A DNA stretch of 35,002 nucleotides from Candidatus Dechloromonas phosphorivorans (GTDB lineage: Bacteria; Pseudomonadota; Gammaproteobacteria; Burkholderiales; Rhodocyclaceae), in the NCBI GenBank assembly GCA_016714975.1, contig JADKBR010000002.1, positions 1 to 35,002 on the forward strand, read 5' to 3'. How positions within the stretch are numbered: position 1 is the first letter of the stretch; every line of letters begins with the position of its first letter. Under the pieces are notes generated by a model. The model saw nothing but the letters and a program-made list of their open reading frames with translations, did not search any database and was not told where the DNA came from. Position numbers and translations under genes: made by a program. Positions 24,797 through 32,537 of this stretch are shown here, piece after piece.

Positions 24797-26701
24797 ATGA
24801 GTGATGCCACCGAAAAACCCGCCGGCGGACAGTTTCGCCTCTTAAGCAGCAGGCGCTTCGCTCCTCTTTTCCTGACCCAGTTCCTCGGCGCGTTCAACGA
24901 CAATCTCTTCAAGAACGCCCTCGTCGTGCTGGTGACATTCCAGTCGGCGCAATGGACGTCGATGCGCCCGGAGATTCTCGCCAATCTGGCTGCCGGGCTG
25001 TTCATCCTGCCTTTCTTTTTCTTTTCGGCGACCGCCGGGCAACTTGCCGACAAGTACGACAAGGCCATGCTCGCGCGGCTGACGAAGATGCTCGAAGTCG
25101 GGATCATGATCGTAGCCATCGCCGGTTTCCTGTTGCACAGCCTCGCCCTGCTGCTGGCCGCGCTGTTTCTCCTCGGCCTGCAATCGACGCTTTTCGGGCC
25201 GGTCAAGTACGCCATCCTGCCGCAACATCTGCACGAGGATGAACTGGTCGGCGGCAACGCCCAGGTTGAGGCCGGAACCTTCGTCGCCATCCTGATTGGC
25301 ACGCTGGCCGGCGGCCTGCTTGCCGGGGCCGGCGTCGATGCGGCGTGGATCGCCATGGCCGGCTTCGCTGTAGCCGTCGCCGGCTATCTCGCCAGTCGCA
25401 ATATCCCCGAAGCGCCGCCGCCGGCGCCGGAACTCGTGGTCAACGTCAATCCTTTGAGCGAAACCTGGCGCAATATCGGCTTCGCGCGCGAGAACCGGAC
25501 GGTCTTCCTGTCGATCCTCGGCATCTCCTGGTTCTGGCTCTACGGTGCGCTGTTCCTCGCGCAGCTTCCCGCCTACGGCAAGATCGTCCTGGGTGGCGGC
25601 GAAGGGGCGGTGACCCTGCTGCTGGCGGTGTTCACGGTCGGCATCGGCGTCGGTTCGCTGCTCTGCGAGCGGCTTTCGGCGCGTCATGTCGAACTGGGGT
25701 TGGTGCCGCTGGGATCGATCGGCCTGACCATCTTCGGGCTCGACCTCGCCCTGGCATCGATGGCGCTGCCGCCGGTGACGGGCGAACTGCCGGTCACCGC
25801 GCTGCTCGGCCAGTCGGCCGTCTGGCGGGTGCTCGCCGATCTGCTGCTGCTCGGGATGTTCGGCGGCTTCTTCATCGTTCCGCTGTATGCGCTGGTGCAA
25901 CTGCGCAGCACCACGGACAAGCGGGCGCGGATCATTGCCGCCAACAACATCATCAATGCGTTTTTCATGGTGGTCGGGGCGCTTGCGGCGGCCGCCATGT
26001 TCGCCGGGGGGCTGTCGATCCCGATGCTGTTCGCGGTCGCCGCCATCTGCAATGCCGCTGTCGCCGTCTTCATCTACGGGCTGGTGCCCGAGTTCCTGCT
26101 GCGCTTCCTGGCGTGGGTGCTGATCCACCTCTTCTATCGCCTGAAGAAACGCGGCGTCGAGCACATACCGCACGAAGGCGCGGCGCTGATCGTCTGCAAC
26201 CATGTCAGCTTCGTCGATCCGGTCATCCTGATGGCGGTGTCGCCGCGGCCGATCCGCTTCGTGATGGACCACCACATCTTCCGCACGCCGCTCATTTCCT
26301 TCATCTTTCGCCACACCCGGGCGATCCCGATCGCTTCGGCCAGGGAAGACGCGGCGATGATGGAGGCGGCGTTTGCCGAGGTCTCGCTGGCGCTGCGCGA
26401 AGGCGAACTGGTCGGTATCTTCCCGGAAGGGCGGATCACCGATACCGGCGAACTCTACCCGTTCCGCCCCGGCGTCACGCGCATCCTCGAACGCGATCCG
26501 GTTCCGGTTATCCCGCTGGCGCTGCAAGGGCTGTGGGGCAGTTTCTTCTCGCGCAAGGGCGGCCCGGCGATGAGCAAGCCGTTCCGCCGTGGCCTCTTCG
26601 CCACGATCGCTGTTGTCGGTGCCAGTCCGGTGCCGCCGGCCAAATCCACCCCGGAACACTTGCAGCAAATCGTCGGGCGCTTGCGCGGCGACTGGAAGTA
26701 G
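24797..26701 (+). CDS. Fused lysophospholipid transporter (LplT-like MFS) and PlsC-type acyltransferase
   Basis: The 634-residue product joins two parts. Residues about 15-430 form an MFS transporter: FAPLFLTQFLGAFNDNLFKN is the LplT signature, followed by some twelve membrane helices and LFGPVKYAILPQHLHEDELV. Residues about 440-630 form a 1-acylglycerol-3-phosphate acyltransferase domain with NHVSFVDP (H469, D474 of HX4D) and FPEGRIT (from 542). In E. coli the Aas/LplT pair flips lysophosphatidylethanolamine inward and reacylates it; this fused form lacks the acyl-ACP synthetase part of Aas. A role in phospholipid repair at the inner membrane is therefore likely. The start is ATG at 24797, while the open frame upstream belongs to shadow sequence. 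Confidence 0.9.
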   Translation: MSDATEKPAGGQFRLLSSRRFAPLFLTQFLGAFNDNLFKNALVVLVTFQSAQWTSMRPEILANLAAGLFILPFFFFSATAGQLADKYDKAMLARLTKMLEVGIMIVAIAGFLLHSLALLLAALFLLGLQSTLFGPVKYAILPQHLHEDELVGGNAQVEAGTFVAILIGTLAGGLLAGAGVDAAWIAMAGFAVAVAGYLASRNIPEAPPPAPELVVNVNPLSETWRNIGFARENRTVFLSILGISWFWLYGALFLAQLPAYGKIVLGGGEGAVTLLLAVFTVGIGVGSLLCERLSARHVELGLVPLGSIGLTIFGLDLALASMALPPVTGELPVTALLGQSAVWRVLADLLLLGMFGGFFIVPLYALVQLRSTTDKRARIIAANNIINAFFMVVGALAAAAMFAGGLSIPMLFAVAAICNAAVAVFIYGLVPEFLLRFLAWVLIHLFYRLKKRGVEHIPHEGAALIVCNHVSFVDPVILMAVSPRPIRFVMDHHIFRTPLISFIFRHTRAIPIASAREDAAMMEAAFAEVSLALREGELVGIFPEGRITDTGELYPFRPGVTRILERDPVPVIPLALQGLWGSFFSRKGGPAMSKPFRRGLFATIAVVGASPVPPAKSTPEHLQQIVGRLRGDWK

Positions 26702-26728
26702 CGTGGTGGTCGGGTAGAATCCGCATTC

Positions 26729-27624
26729 ATGGCATTGCAACTCGACCGGATCTGGGCTCGCCTCGACCTCTACGAAAAGCTGATGCGGCTCGACAAGCCG
26801 ATCGGCATCCTGTTGCTGCTGTGGCCGACGCTGTGGGCGCTGTGGCTGTCGGCGCTGGGCAGGCCGGACTGGATCGTGCTCTGGGTCTTCGTTCTCGGCA
26901 CGGTGCTGATGCGCTCGGCCGGCTGCGTCATCAACGACTATGCCGACCGCGAATTCGACCGCCACGTCGAACGCACCAGGGAACGGCCGCTGACTGCTGG
27001 CCAAGTCAGCACGAAGGAGGCGCTGGCCCTGTTCGCGTTCCTCTCGCTGTGCGCCTTCGCGCTGGTGCTGATGCTCGGCAACCCGCTGGTGATCTGGCTG
27101 TCGGTGCCGGCGCTTTTCCTCGCCGCCAGCTACCCGTTCTCAAGCGCTTCCTCGCCCTGCCGCAGGCCTATCTTGGCGTCGCCTTCGGTTTCGGCATCCC
27201 GATGGCCTACGCGGCACATCTGGGCGAGGTGCCGGCCGAAGCCTGGTGGCTGTTGCTCGCCAATGTCTTCTGGGCGGTCGCCTACGACACCGAATATGCG
27301 ATGGTCGACCGTGAGGACGACCTGAAAATCGGCATCAAGACCTCAGCCATCACTTTCGGGCGCTTCGACGTTGCGGCGGTGATGCTCTGCTATGCAATGA
27401 CGCTGGGGATCATCGGCTGGGTCGGCTGGACGCTGCATCTCGGCTCGGCCTTCTACGCCGGGCTGGCGGTCGCCGCCGCGATCATGAGCGTGCACTGCTC
27501 CTGGATTCGCGGCCGCCAACGGATGGCCTGCTTCAAGGCATTCCTGCACAACAATTGGGTCGGTGCGGCGATCTTCGCCGGCATCGCCGCAAACTTCCTG
27601 GTTTCCGGGAGGAGCTTCGGATGA
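26729..27624 (+). CDS. ubiA: 4-hydroxybenzoate octaprenyltransferase UbiA, one frameshift
   Basis: UbiA joins a polyprenyl chain to 4-hydroxybenzoate, an early membrane step of ubiquinone synthesis. The first part reads LDLYEKLMRLDKPIGILLLL, WPTLWALWLSALG and the Mg2+-binding motif VINDYADREFDRHVERTRER (N69 to D77). Near 27137 one base appears to be missing: the expected YPFLKRFLALPQAYLGVAFG is split between two frames. The second frame then gives GIPMAYAAHLGEVPAEAWWL and the second acidic motif YDTEYAMVDREDDLKIGIKT, ending at 27624. Both parts together are 298 residues, the usual length. Because a respiring organism would need this gene, a sequencing error is likelier than decay. Its stop overlaps the next ATG. 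Confidence 0.92.
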
Positions 27625-28064
27625 AAGCCGTGATTTTTGCCCTTTTTCTGGTGTCGACCGCGATCGTGGGGGGTGCCGGGCCGGCAGCGGCCGAAGACAC
27701 CCGCCAGCTGGTCAAACTGCCGGCGCCAGCGCAGGAGGCGCTGCGCGAGGAAATGCTCGGCAACCTCGTCGCGATCAATGAAGTCTTGTCGCTGATGGCC
27801 GAGGGCAAGGTCAAGGAAGCCGGCGCGGTCGCCGAAGCCAAGCTGGGCATGTCGGCGATGGGCAAGCACCGCGCCAAGCCGTTCGACGCCCGTCCCGGCC
27901 CGCACATGCCGCCCGCCATGCACGGCATCGGCATGGACGGCCACAAGGCGGTCAGCGAGTTCGCCAGGGCGGCCGCGACCGGCGACCGTGACCAGGCACT
28001 GGCCCTGCTGCCCAACCTGACCGCAGCCTGCGTCGCCTGCCACTATTCGTACCGGACGCGATGA
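27621..28064 (+). CDS. Small exported c-type cytochrome (one CXXCH near the C-terminus)
   Basis: ATG at 27621 overlaps the ubiA stop (ATGA) and follows GGAGGAG. A signal peptide (VIFALFLVSTAIVGGAGPAAA) precedes a helical domain: QEALREEMLGNLVAINEVLS, MAEGKVKEAGAVAEAKLGMS and a Met/His-rich stretch HMPPAMHGIGMDGHKAVSEF. The haem site CVACH is at residues 137-141, only six residues from the end. The late haem motif and all-helical body resemble cytochrome c' or c556. The length is 147 residues. It should be periplasmic. Coupling to ubiA is by overlap; a role in respiration or gas binding is inference. Confidence 0.82.
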   Translation: MKAVIFALFLVSTAIVGGAGPAAAEDTRQLVKLPAPAQEALREEMLGNLVAINEVLSLMAEGKVKEAGAVAEAKLGMSAMGKHRAKPFDARPGPHMPPAMHGIGMDGHKAVSEFARAAATGDRDQALALLPNLTAACVACHYSYRTR

Positions 28065-28134
28065 CGCTTTGCTATTCTTGGGCTTTGCCGGCGTTGTTAT
28101 CGATTCTTTTCATAGGCCTCGGAGAACATAGATC

Positions 28135-29046
28135 GTGGATAGCATTGCGATGACCGAACAACAAACTCAATTCGTAAAAGTGGATGTCAATGATCTTGAC
28201 GTTGGCACCGCTTTGCGCTTTCCCTTGTATGACGGTAGTGGCCGATTGTTGCTCAAGCGTGGTTATGTCGTCGAAAGTGTCGACGAGTGCGAACAACTCA
28301 TCGGGCGCGGCCTGTATCGGAGCCTGAGTGAGCGCTCATCGCCGAGCACTCCGTCCCCGGTCTCCCCTGAGGCGCCACCCTCGCGCGAGACGCTTGTGGC
28401 GCTTCATGCGACAAAGATCCGGATTGGGGACACCTTGCAGATGCAGGGTTCGGCCAATGCGCCGCGCCTGACAGTCAAACTGATCGGCTACCTCAGGAAT
28501 CGCGGGCTGATTGTCACGGAGCCGGAAGCAGCCGGCGACTTCGTCATGCTCAAGGAGGGGCAGTCGTTCGTCTTTCGCTTCTTCTCCGGGAAAAGTGCCT
28601 ACGCTTTTGCGAGCACCGTCACCAAGCACACGAGCGTGCCGTTTCCGCATGTTTACCTGTCTTACCCACGCGAAGTTCGCGGTCTGGTGATTCGCAATGA
28701 CTCGCGTGTCGATGTCGACCTGATCGCTGCTGTCGGTTTGGATGGCGAGGGAGAAGCCCTGGCCGGGTCTTGCAAGATCGTCAATCTGAGCACCGGCGGC
28801 GCCGCCTTGCGGTCGAAGGCACGACTGGGGCACACGGGTGATGTGATCAACGTCAAGTTCCAGCTGCTGATTGGCGACCTGCAGACCTATGTCGTGTTCG
28901 AAAGCGTGATCCGCATGGTCGACAAGGATCAAGGTGACCCCGCCCTGCCCTACCGGCACGGCATACAGTTCGTCGAGCCTGAGCACAGCATGAAGCTGGC
29001 GGTGGCGGCGTACGTGTATCAGAAGCTGGGTGGCCAATCAACTTGA
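28135..29046 (+). CDS. PilZ-domain (c-di-GMP receptor) protein, YcgR-like
   Basis: The 303-residue cytoplasmic protein has three parts. Residues about 15-65 (DLDVGTALRFPLYDGSGRLL, LKRGYVVESVDECEQLIGRG) form a small module often found in c-di-GMP proteins. Residues about 85-180 resemble the YcgR N-terminal barrel (IRIGDTLQMQ, LIGYLRNRGLIVTEP, GQSFVFRFFSGKSAYAFAS). The PilZ domain has the c-di-GMP motifs RNDSR (187-191) and NLSTGG (217-222). This layout is that of flagellar-brake proteins, which slow or steer motility at high c-di-GMP. The start is GTG at 28135 with GGAG 10 bases upstream; ATG at 28150 is possible. No flagellar genes are nearby. Confidence 0.88.
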   Translation: MDSIAMTEQQTQFVKVDVNDLDVGTALRFPLYDGSGRLLLKRGYVVESVDECEQLIGRGLYRSLSERSSPSTPSPVSPEAPPSRETLVALHATKIRIGDTLQMQGSANAPRLTVKLIGYLRNRGLIVTEPEAAGDFVMLKEGQSFVFRFFSGKSAYAFASTVTKHTSVPFPHVYLSYPREVRGLVIRNDSRVDVDLIAAVGLDGEGEALAGSCKIVNLSTGGAALRSKARLGHTGDVINVKFQLLIGDLQTYVVFESVIRMVDKDQGDPALPYRHGIQFVEPEHSMKLAVAAYVYQKLGGQST

Positions 29047-29094
29047 TCCGCACTTGATCGCCATCAGCTTCGCTGGTGCCCTGAGGCCAACCCG

Positions 29095-30558
29095 ATGAAA
29101 TACCGCGATCTGCGCGATTTCATGGCGCAACTGGAAAAAACCGGTGAACTGAAGCGCGTCGGCGTCGAGGTCGATACGCGCCTCGAAATGACCGAAATCT
29201 GCGACCGCGTGCTGCGTGCCGCAGGGCCGGCCATCCTGTTCGAAAATCCGAAGGGGCACGTGATGCCCGTGCTTGCCAACCTGTTCGGCACGCCGAAGCG
29301 CGTCGCGCTGGGCATGGGCGAAGAGTCGGTGCAGGCGCTGCGTGAAGTCGGCAAGCTGCTCGCCTACCTCAAGGAGCCGGAGCCACCGAAGGGTCTGAAG
29401 GATGCCTGGGACAAGCTGCCGATCCTCAAGCAGGTCATGAATATGGCGCCAAAAGTCGTGTCGACCGCGCCCTGTCAGGAAATCGTCTGGGAAGGCAAGG
29501 ACGTCGATCTGGCCAAGCTACCGATCCAGCACTGCTGGCCGGGCGACATCGCGCCGCTGATCACCTGGGGTCTGGTCGTCACCAAGGGACCGCACAAGAA
29601 CCGCCAGAACCTCGGCATCTACCGCCAGCAGGTGTTGGGGCCGAACAAGGTCATCATGCGCTGGCTGGCGCATCGCGGCGGCGCGCTGGATTTTCGTGAG
29701 CACCAACTGGCCAATCCCGGCCAGCCGTTTCCGGTCGCCGTCGTGCTCGGTTGCGATCCGGCGACCATCCTCGGTGCCGTGACGCCGGTGCCCGATTCGC
29801 TGTCGGAATACCAGTTTGCCGGCCTGCTGCGCGGCGGCAAGACCGAGTTGGTCAAGTGCATCGGCTCCGCTTTGCAAGTGCCCGCCTCGGCCGAGATCGT
29901 TCTCGAAGGCGTCATCCACCCCGGCGAAATGGCGTTGGAAGGCCCGTATGGCGACCACACCGGCTACTACAACGAGCAGGCCGAATTCCCCGTCTTCACC
30001 ATCGAGCGCATGACGATGCGCCGCGACCCGATCTACCACAGCACCTACACCGGCAAGCCGCCGGACGAGCCGGCCGTGCTCGGCGTCGCGCTCAACGAGG
30101 TCTTCGTGCCGCTGTTGCAGAAGCAGTATCCGGAAATCGTCGATTTCTACCTGCCGCCGGAAGGCTGCTCGTACCGCATGGCCATCGTCAGCATCAAGAA
30201 ACAGTACCCCGGCCACGCCAAGCGCATCATGTTCGGCATCTGGAGCTTTCTGCGCCAGTTCATGTACACCAAGACCATCATTGTCGTGGACGACGACATC
30301 GACATCCGCGACTGGAAGGAAGTGATCTGGGCGATGACTACACGCATGGATGCCAGCCGCGACACGACACTGGTCGACAACACGCCGATCGACTACCTCG
30401 ACTTCGCTTCGCCGGTAGCCGGCCTCGGCTCCAAGATGGGGCTGGACGCGACCAACAAGTGGCCGGGCGAAACCACCCGCGAATGGGGACGGCCGATCGT
30501 CATGGATGCCGACGTGAAGAAGCGCGTCGATGCGATGTGGGGAGACCTCGGTCTATGA
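29095..30558 (+). CDS. ubiD: 4-hydroxy-3-polyprenylbenzoate decarboxylase UbiD
   Basis: UbiD removes the carboxyl group from 3-polyprenyl-4-hydroxybenzoate in ubiquinone synthesis, using prenylated FMN. The 487-residue product begins MKYRDLRDFMAQLEKTGELK and carries LPIQHCWPGDIAPLITWGLV, NLGIYRQQVLGPNKVIMRWL, and the catalytic-site segments EIVLEGVIHPGEMALEGPYG and DHTGYYNEQAEFPVF with the conserved glutamates. The length and order match E. coli UbiD (497). The frame is intact. It works with UbiA, which lies 1.5 kb upstream on the same strand; the UbiX partner needed to make the cofactor is not in the window. The stop overlaps a 33-codon ORF. Confidence 0.96.
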   Translation: MKYRDLRDFMAQLEKTGELKRVGVEVDTRLEMTEICDRVLRAAGPAILFENPKGHVMPVLANLFGTPKRVALGMGEESVQALREVGKLLAYLKEPEPPKGLKDAWDKLPILKQVMNMAPKVVSTAPCQEIVWEGKDVDLAKLPIQHCWPGDIAPLITWGLVVTKGPHKNRQNLGIYRQQVLGPNKVIMRWLAHRGGALDFREHQLANPGQPFPVAVVLGCDPATILGAVTPVPDSLSEYQFAGLLRGGKTELVKCIGSALQVPASAEIVLEGVIHPGEMALEGPYGDHTGYYNEQAEFPVFTIERMTMRRDPIYHSTYTGKPPDEPAVLGVALNEVFVPLLQKQYPEIVDFYLPPEGCSYRMAIVSIKKQYPGHAKRIMFGIWSFLRQFMYTKTIIVVDDDIDIRDWKEVIWAMTTRMDASRDTTLVDNTPIDYLDFASPVAGLGSKMGLDATNKWPGETTREWGRPIVMDADVKKRVDAMWGDLGL

Positions 30559-30656
30559 GCATACGGGGTATCGCGGTCGACTGCGAAAAACCGCCAATTC
30601 CCGCCGTCTCGCGGGCGCGGTTGCTGCCAGATTATCTTGCGGAGGAATGTCAATGA
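30555..30656 (+). CDS. Possible 33-residue protein, start and stop overlapping both neighbours
   Basis: ATG at 30555 overlaps the ubiD stop (ATGA), and its own stop TGA at 30654-30656 overlaps the next gene's ATG at 30653 (ATGA again). GGAGA lies 10 bases upstream. The product starts MSIRGIAVDCEKPPIPAVSR and ends in PDYLAEECQ, with two Cys residues and no membrane segment. The exact double overlap suggests translational coupling, but the next gene has its own strong ribosome site, so this could be chance. Function unknown. Confidence 0.35.
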   Translation: MSIRGIAVDCEKPPIPAVSRARLLPDYLAEECQ

Positions 30657-31060
30657 ATGAACCTGTCCCTGCTGTCGATCTGCAAGGCGTCCGCCCGTCG
30701 CTGGTGCAACTCACCCACATCATCTACGGCCTGCATGCCGTTGCCGTTGTCGTCGGTGTCACGTCGGCGGCGACTGTCGCCGGTGGCTTCGTCTTCGGCC
30801 TGCCGTCGCTGATTGCCGTCTTTCTCAACTACCTGAAACGCGGCGACGTCCATGGCACCTGGCTGGAAAGCCATTTCCGCTGGCAGATCCGCACCTTCTG
30901 GTTCACCTTCCTGTGGCTGGTCATCTACGGCCTGCTGATCATCACCATCATCGGCATCCCCATCGCCTGGATCCTCATCGCGCTCCTCGGCATCTGGGTC
31001 GCCTACCGCGTCATCCGCGGCTGGGTGGCGCTGGCCGGGGTGAAGCCAATGGCCGTGTGA
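30653..31060 (+). CDS. DUF4870/COG3671-type membrane protein
   Basis: GGAGG lies 7 bases before ATG at 30653. The 135-residue product has a short polar N-terminus (NEPVPAVDLQGVRPSLVQLT), then three or four membrane helices: GLHAVAVVVGVTSAATVAGG, FVFGLPSLIAVFLNYLKRGD, FWFTFLWLVIYGLLIITIIG and PIAWILIALLGIWVAYRVIR. The segment WLESHFRWQIRTFWF between helices is the hallmark of this family of small uncharacterised inner-membrane proteins. The function of the family is unknown. It follows ubiD on the same strand. Confidence 0.82.
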   Translation: MNEPVPAVDLQGVRPSLVQLTHIIYGLHAVAVVVGVTSAATVAGGFVFGLPSLIAVFLNYLKRGDVHGTWLESHFRWQIRTFWFTFLWLVIYGLLIITIIGIPIAWILIALLGIWVAYRVIRGWVALAGVKPMAV

Positions 31061-31122
31061 CGCATCCGGCGTTTCGAATTGCACCAGCACGCGCAATCGG
31101 ACACAAGACAGGAGATCGAAAA

Positions 31123-31717
31123 GTGGATGTTTCCCTGATCTCGGAAGAGATCTCCCGTAGCGGCTTTCTCGAAGTCCGCCGCAGCGTGGTTTCGCATACC
31201 TTGCATCGCGGCGGGATGAGCGAACCCGTGCGGCGCGAACATGCCAGAAGCGGCCCGGTCGTGGCCGTTTTGCCCTATGACCCTGTCCTCGATCAGGTGG
31301 TATTGATTCGCCAGTTTCGTATCGGCGCGTGGGCGGCAGGGTGTGACGCGGCACCCTGGGATATCGTGGCGGGCATCTGCAACGATCTTGAAGCGGTCGA
31401 AACGGCAGCCAGCAGAGAACTGGAAGAAGAAACCGGGTGCACTGCCCTCCGGATTCAGCCCATCGGCAAATTCCTCACGGCGCCTCGTGAGTTCCGAGCG
31501 CCTGTCTCTGGTTTGTGCGCAGGTGTCTGCTTTCAACGGTGAACGGCACTGCGGATTGCCTGAGGAAGGCGAGGATATTCTCGCTGTGTCCTTTGGCTTT
31601 CACGCAGCATTCGATCTGCTGGGCACGGGAGGATTGCCTCTCTGGGCCGGAATGGCGCTGCAATGGCTGCACTCGAACCGCGAGCATCTGCGCGATGTCT
31701 GGTTGCGGGATGCCTGA
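31123..31717 (+). CDS. Nudix hydrolase, ADP-ribose pyrophosphatase type (NudF-like), one frameshift
   Basis: GTG at 31123 with GGAG 8 bases upstream starts VDVSLISEEISRSGFLEVRR. The Nudix box is complete: G-ICNDL-E-AVETAAS-RELEEETGC, after WDIVA, as in ADP-ribose pyrophosphatases. VVAVLPYDPVLDQVVLIRQF is the usual preceding strand. Near 31485 one base appears lost: the expected APGGSSERLSLVCAQVSA is split between two frames. The second frame runs on to EEGEDILAVSFGFHAAFDLL, LPLWAGMALQWLHSNREHLR and the stop at 31717. The length is about 198 residues, normal for the group. It breaks ADP-ribose into AMP and ribose 5-phosphate in the cytoplasm, if intact. Confidence 0.87.
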
Positions 31718-31819
31718 GCTCATCGTGCGTCGCAGCGAGTCAGCCTGCAGGTGAACCTGCTTTGGTCATGACTGGTGGCGGCAACCGTTGGCTGCCGGAT
31801 ATCCGGGGGCGCCAGGAAA

Positions 31820-32537
31820 TCACCGGTGCCGTTCGATCATTCCCAGCGAAATCGTGTACGCATGGCGCATCTGCTCGTCGCCGTAGCGATGCTCGCTGCC
31901 CACCGGGCAGGTGATGCGGGCGAGGCAAGTGTGTTTGCACTGCGACTGGCCGGTCTTGCGGTAATCGACGCAACGTTCCAGCACAAAACCGCTGCTGGCC
32001 ATGGCGCCCGCTGGGCAGACGCTGATGCAGGGTTTTTCAAGGCAGTTTGCGCAGGGATTGCTGCCCCAAGGGGACTTCCTCATGGGCGCGGTCGACCGCC
32101 TCGGAAGGGCAAAAACCGGTATCCGCCAGCACGACGGCGCGGTAGGCGTACCAGCTGCCCCATTCGGGATCGATGCCGACCATGAACGGCGTCGGGTGGT
32201 GCCAGCCGGCCAGCGTCCCGAGCTGTTGCAAGGGAACCGGCGCGCTGCCGGGATAGACGATGCGGTAGCAATGGCCGGGGAGTTCGGCGGCGAACCAGTC
32301 CGCCACGACGCGCGCGCAGTAGTCGTCGATCGGATCGCCGCCAGCGCCGCCCGCGGCCTGGACGCATTCCCACAGGCGCTTGCCGCCGTGACCGAGCAGG
32401 ATCAACTGGCGGAAGCCTGCGGTCGCGCCGAGCGTGGCGGTGATTTCCGCCGGCAGGGCGGCGAGGTCGAAGACGTGCTGCCGGTTCAGCCCGGCCGCGG
32501 CGAGCGGCCCGGCTGGAAGCGGCGAGCGTTCACTCAT
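31820..32537 (-). CDS. 4Fe-4S ferredoxin-type protein, one frameshift
   Basis: ATG at 32537 starts MSERSPLPAGPLAAAGLNRQ, overlapping the dacB stop by a few bases. The N-terminal part (FRQLILLGHGGKRLWECVQA, VVADWFAAELPGHCYRIVYP, GWHHPTPFMVGIDPEWGSWY) resembles the catalytic-like part of QueG-type proteins. Near 32078 the frame changes. The C-terminal part SPWGSNPCANCLEKPCISVC has a cysteine cluster (CX2CX4CX3CP), followed by further Cys in ERCVDYRKTGQSQCKHTC and CPVGSEHRYG, as in ferredoxin domains with one or two 4Fe-4S centres. The total is about 238 residues, shorter than QueG (about 350), so it is a relative rather than QueG. The reaction is unknown. Confidence 0.75.

Noticed and set aside
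25345..26728. First half of the open frame 25345-27624
   Set aside because: Only the last part, from about 27140, is real (the second half of ubiA). The rest is an off-frame reading of the transporter gene.
24842..27004. 720-codon open frame on the minus strand
   Set aside because: It lies antisense to the fused transporter-acyltransferase and ubiA, is very rich in R, Q, H, D and E, and has no family character. It is a high-GC shadow.
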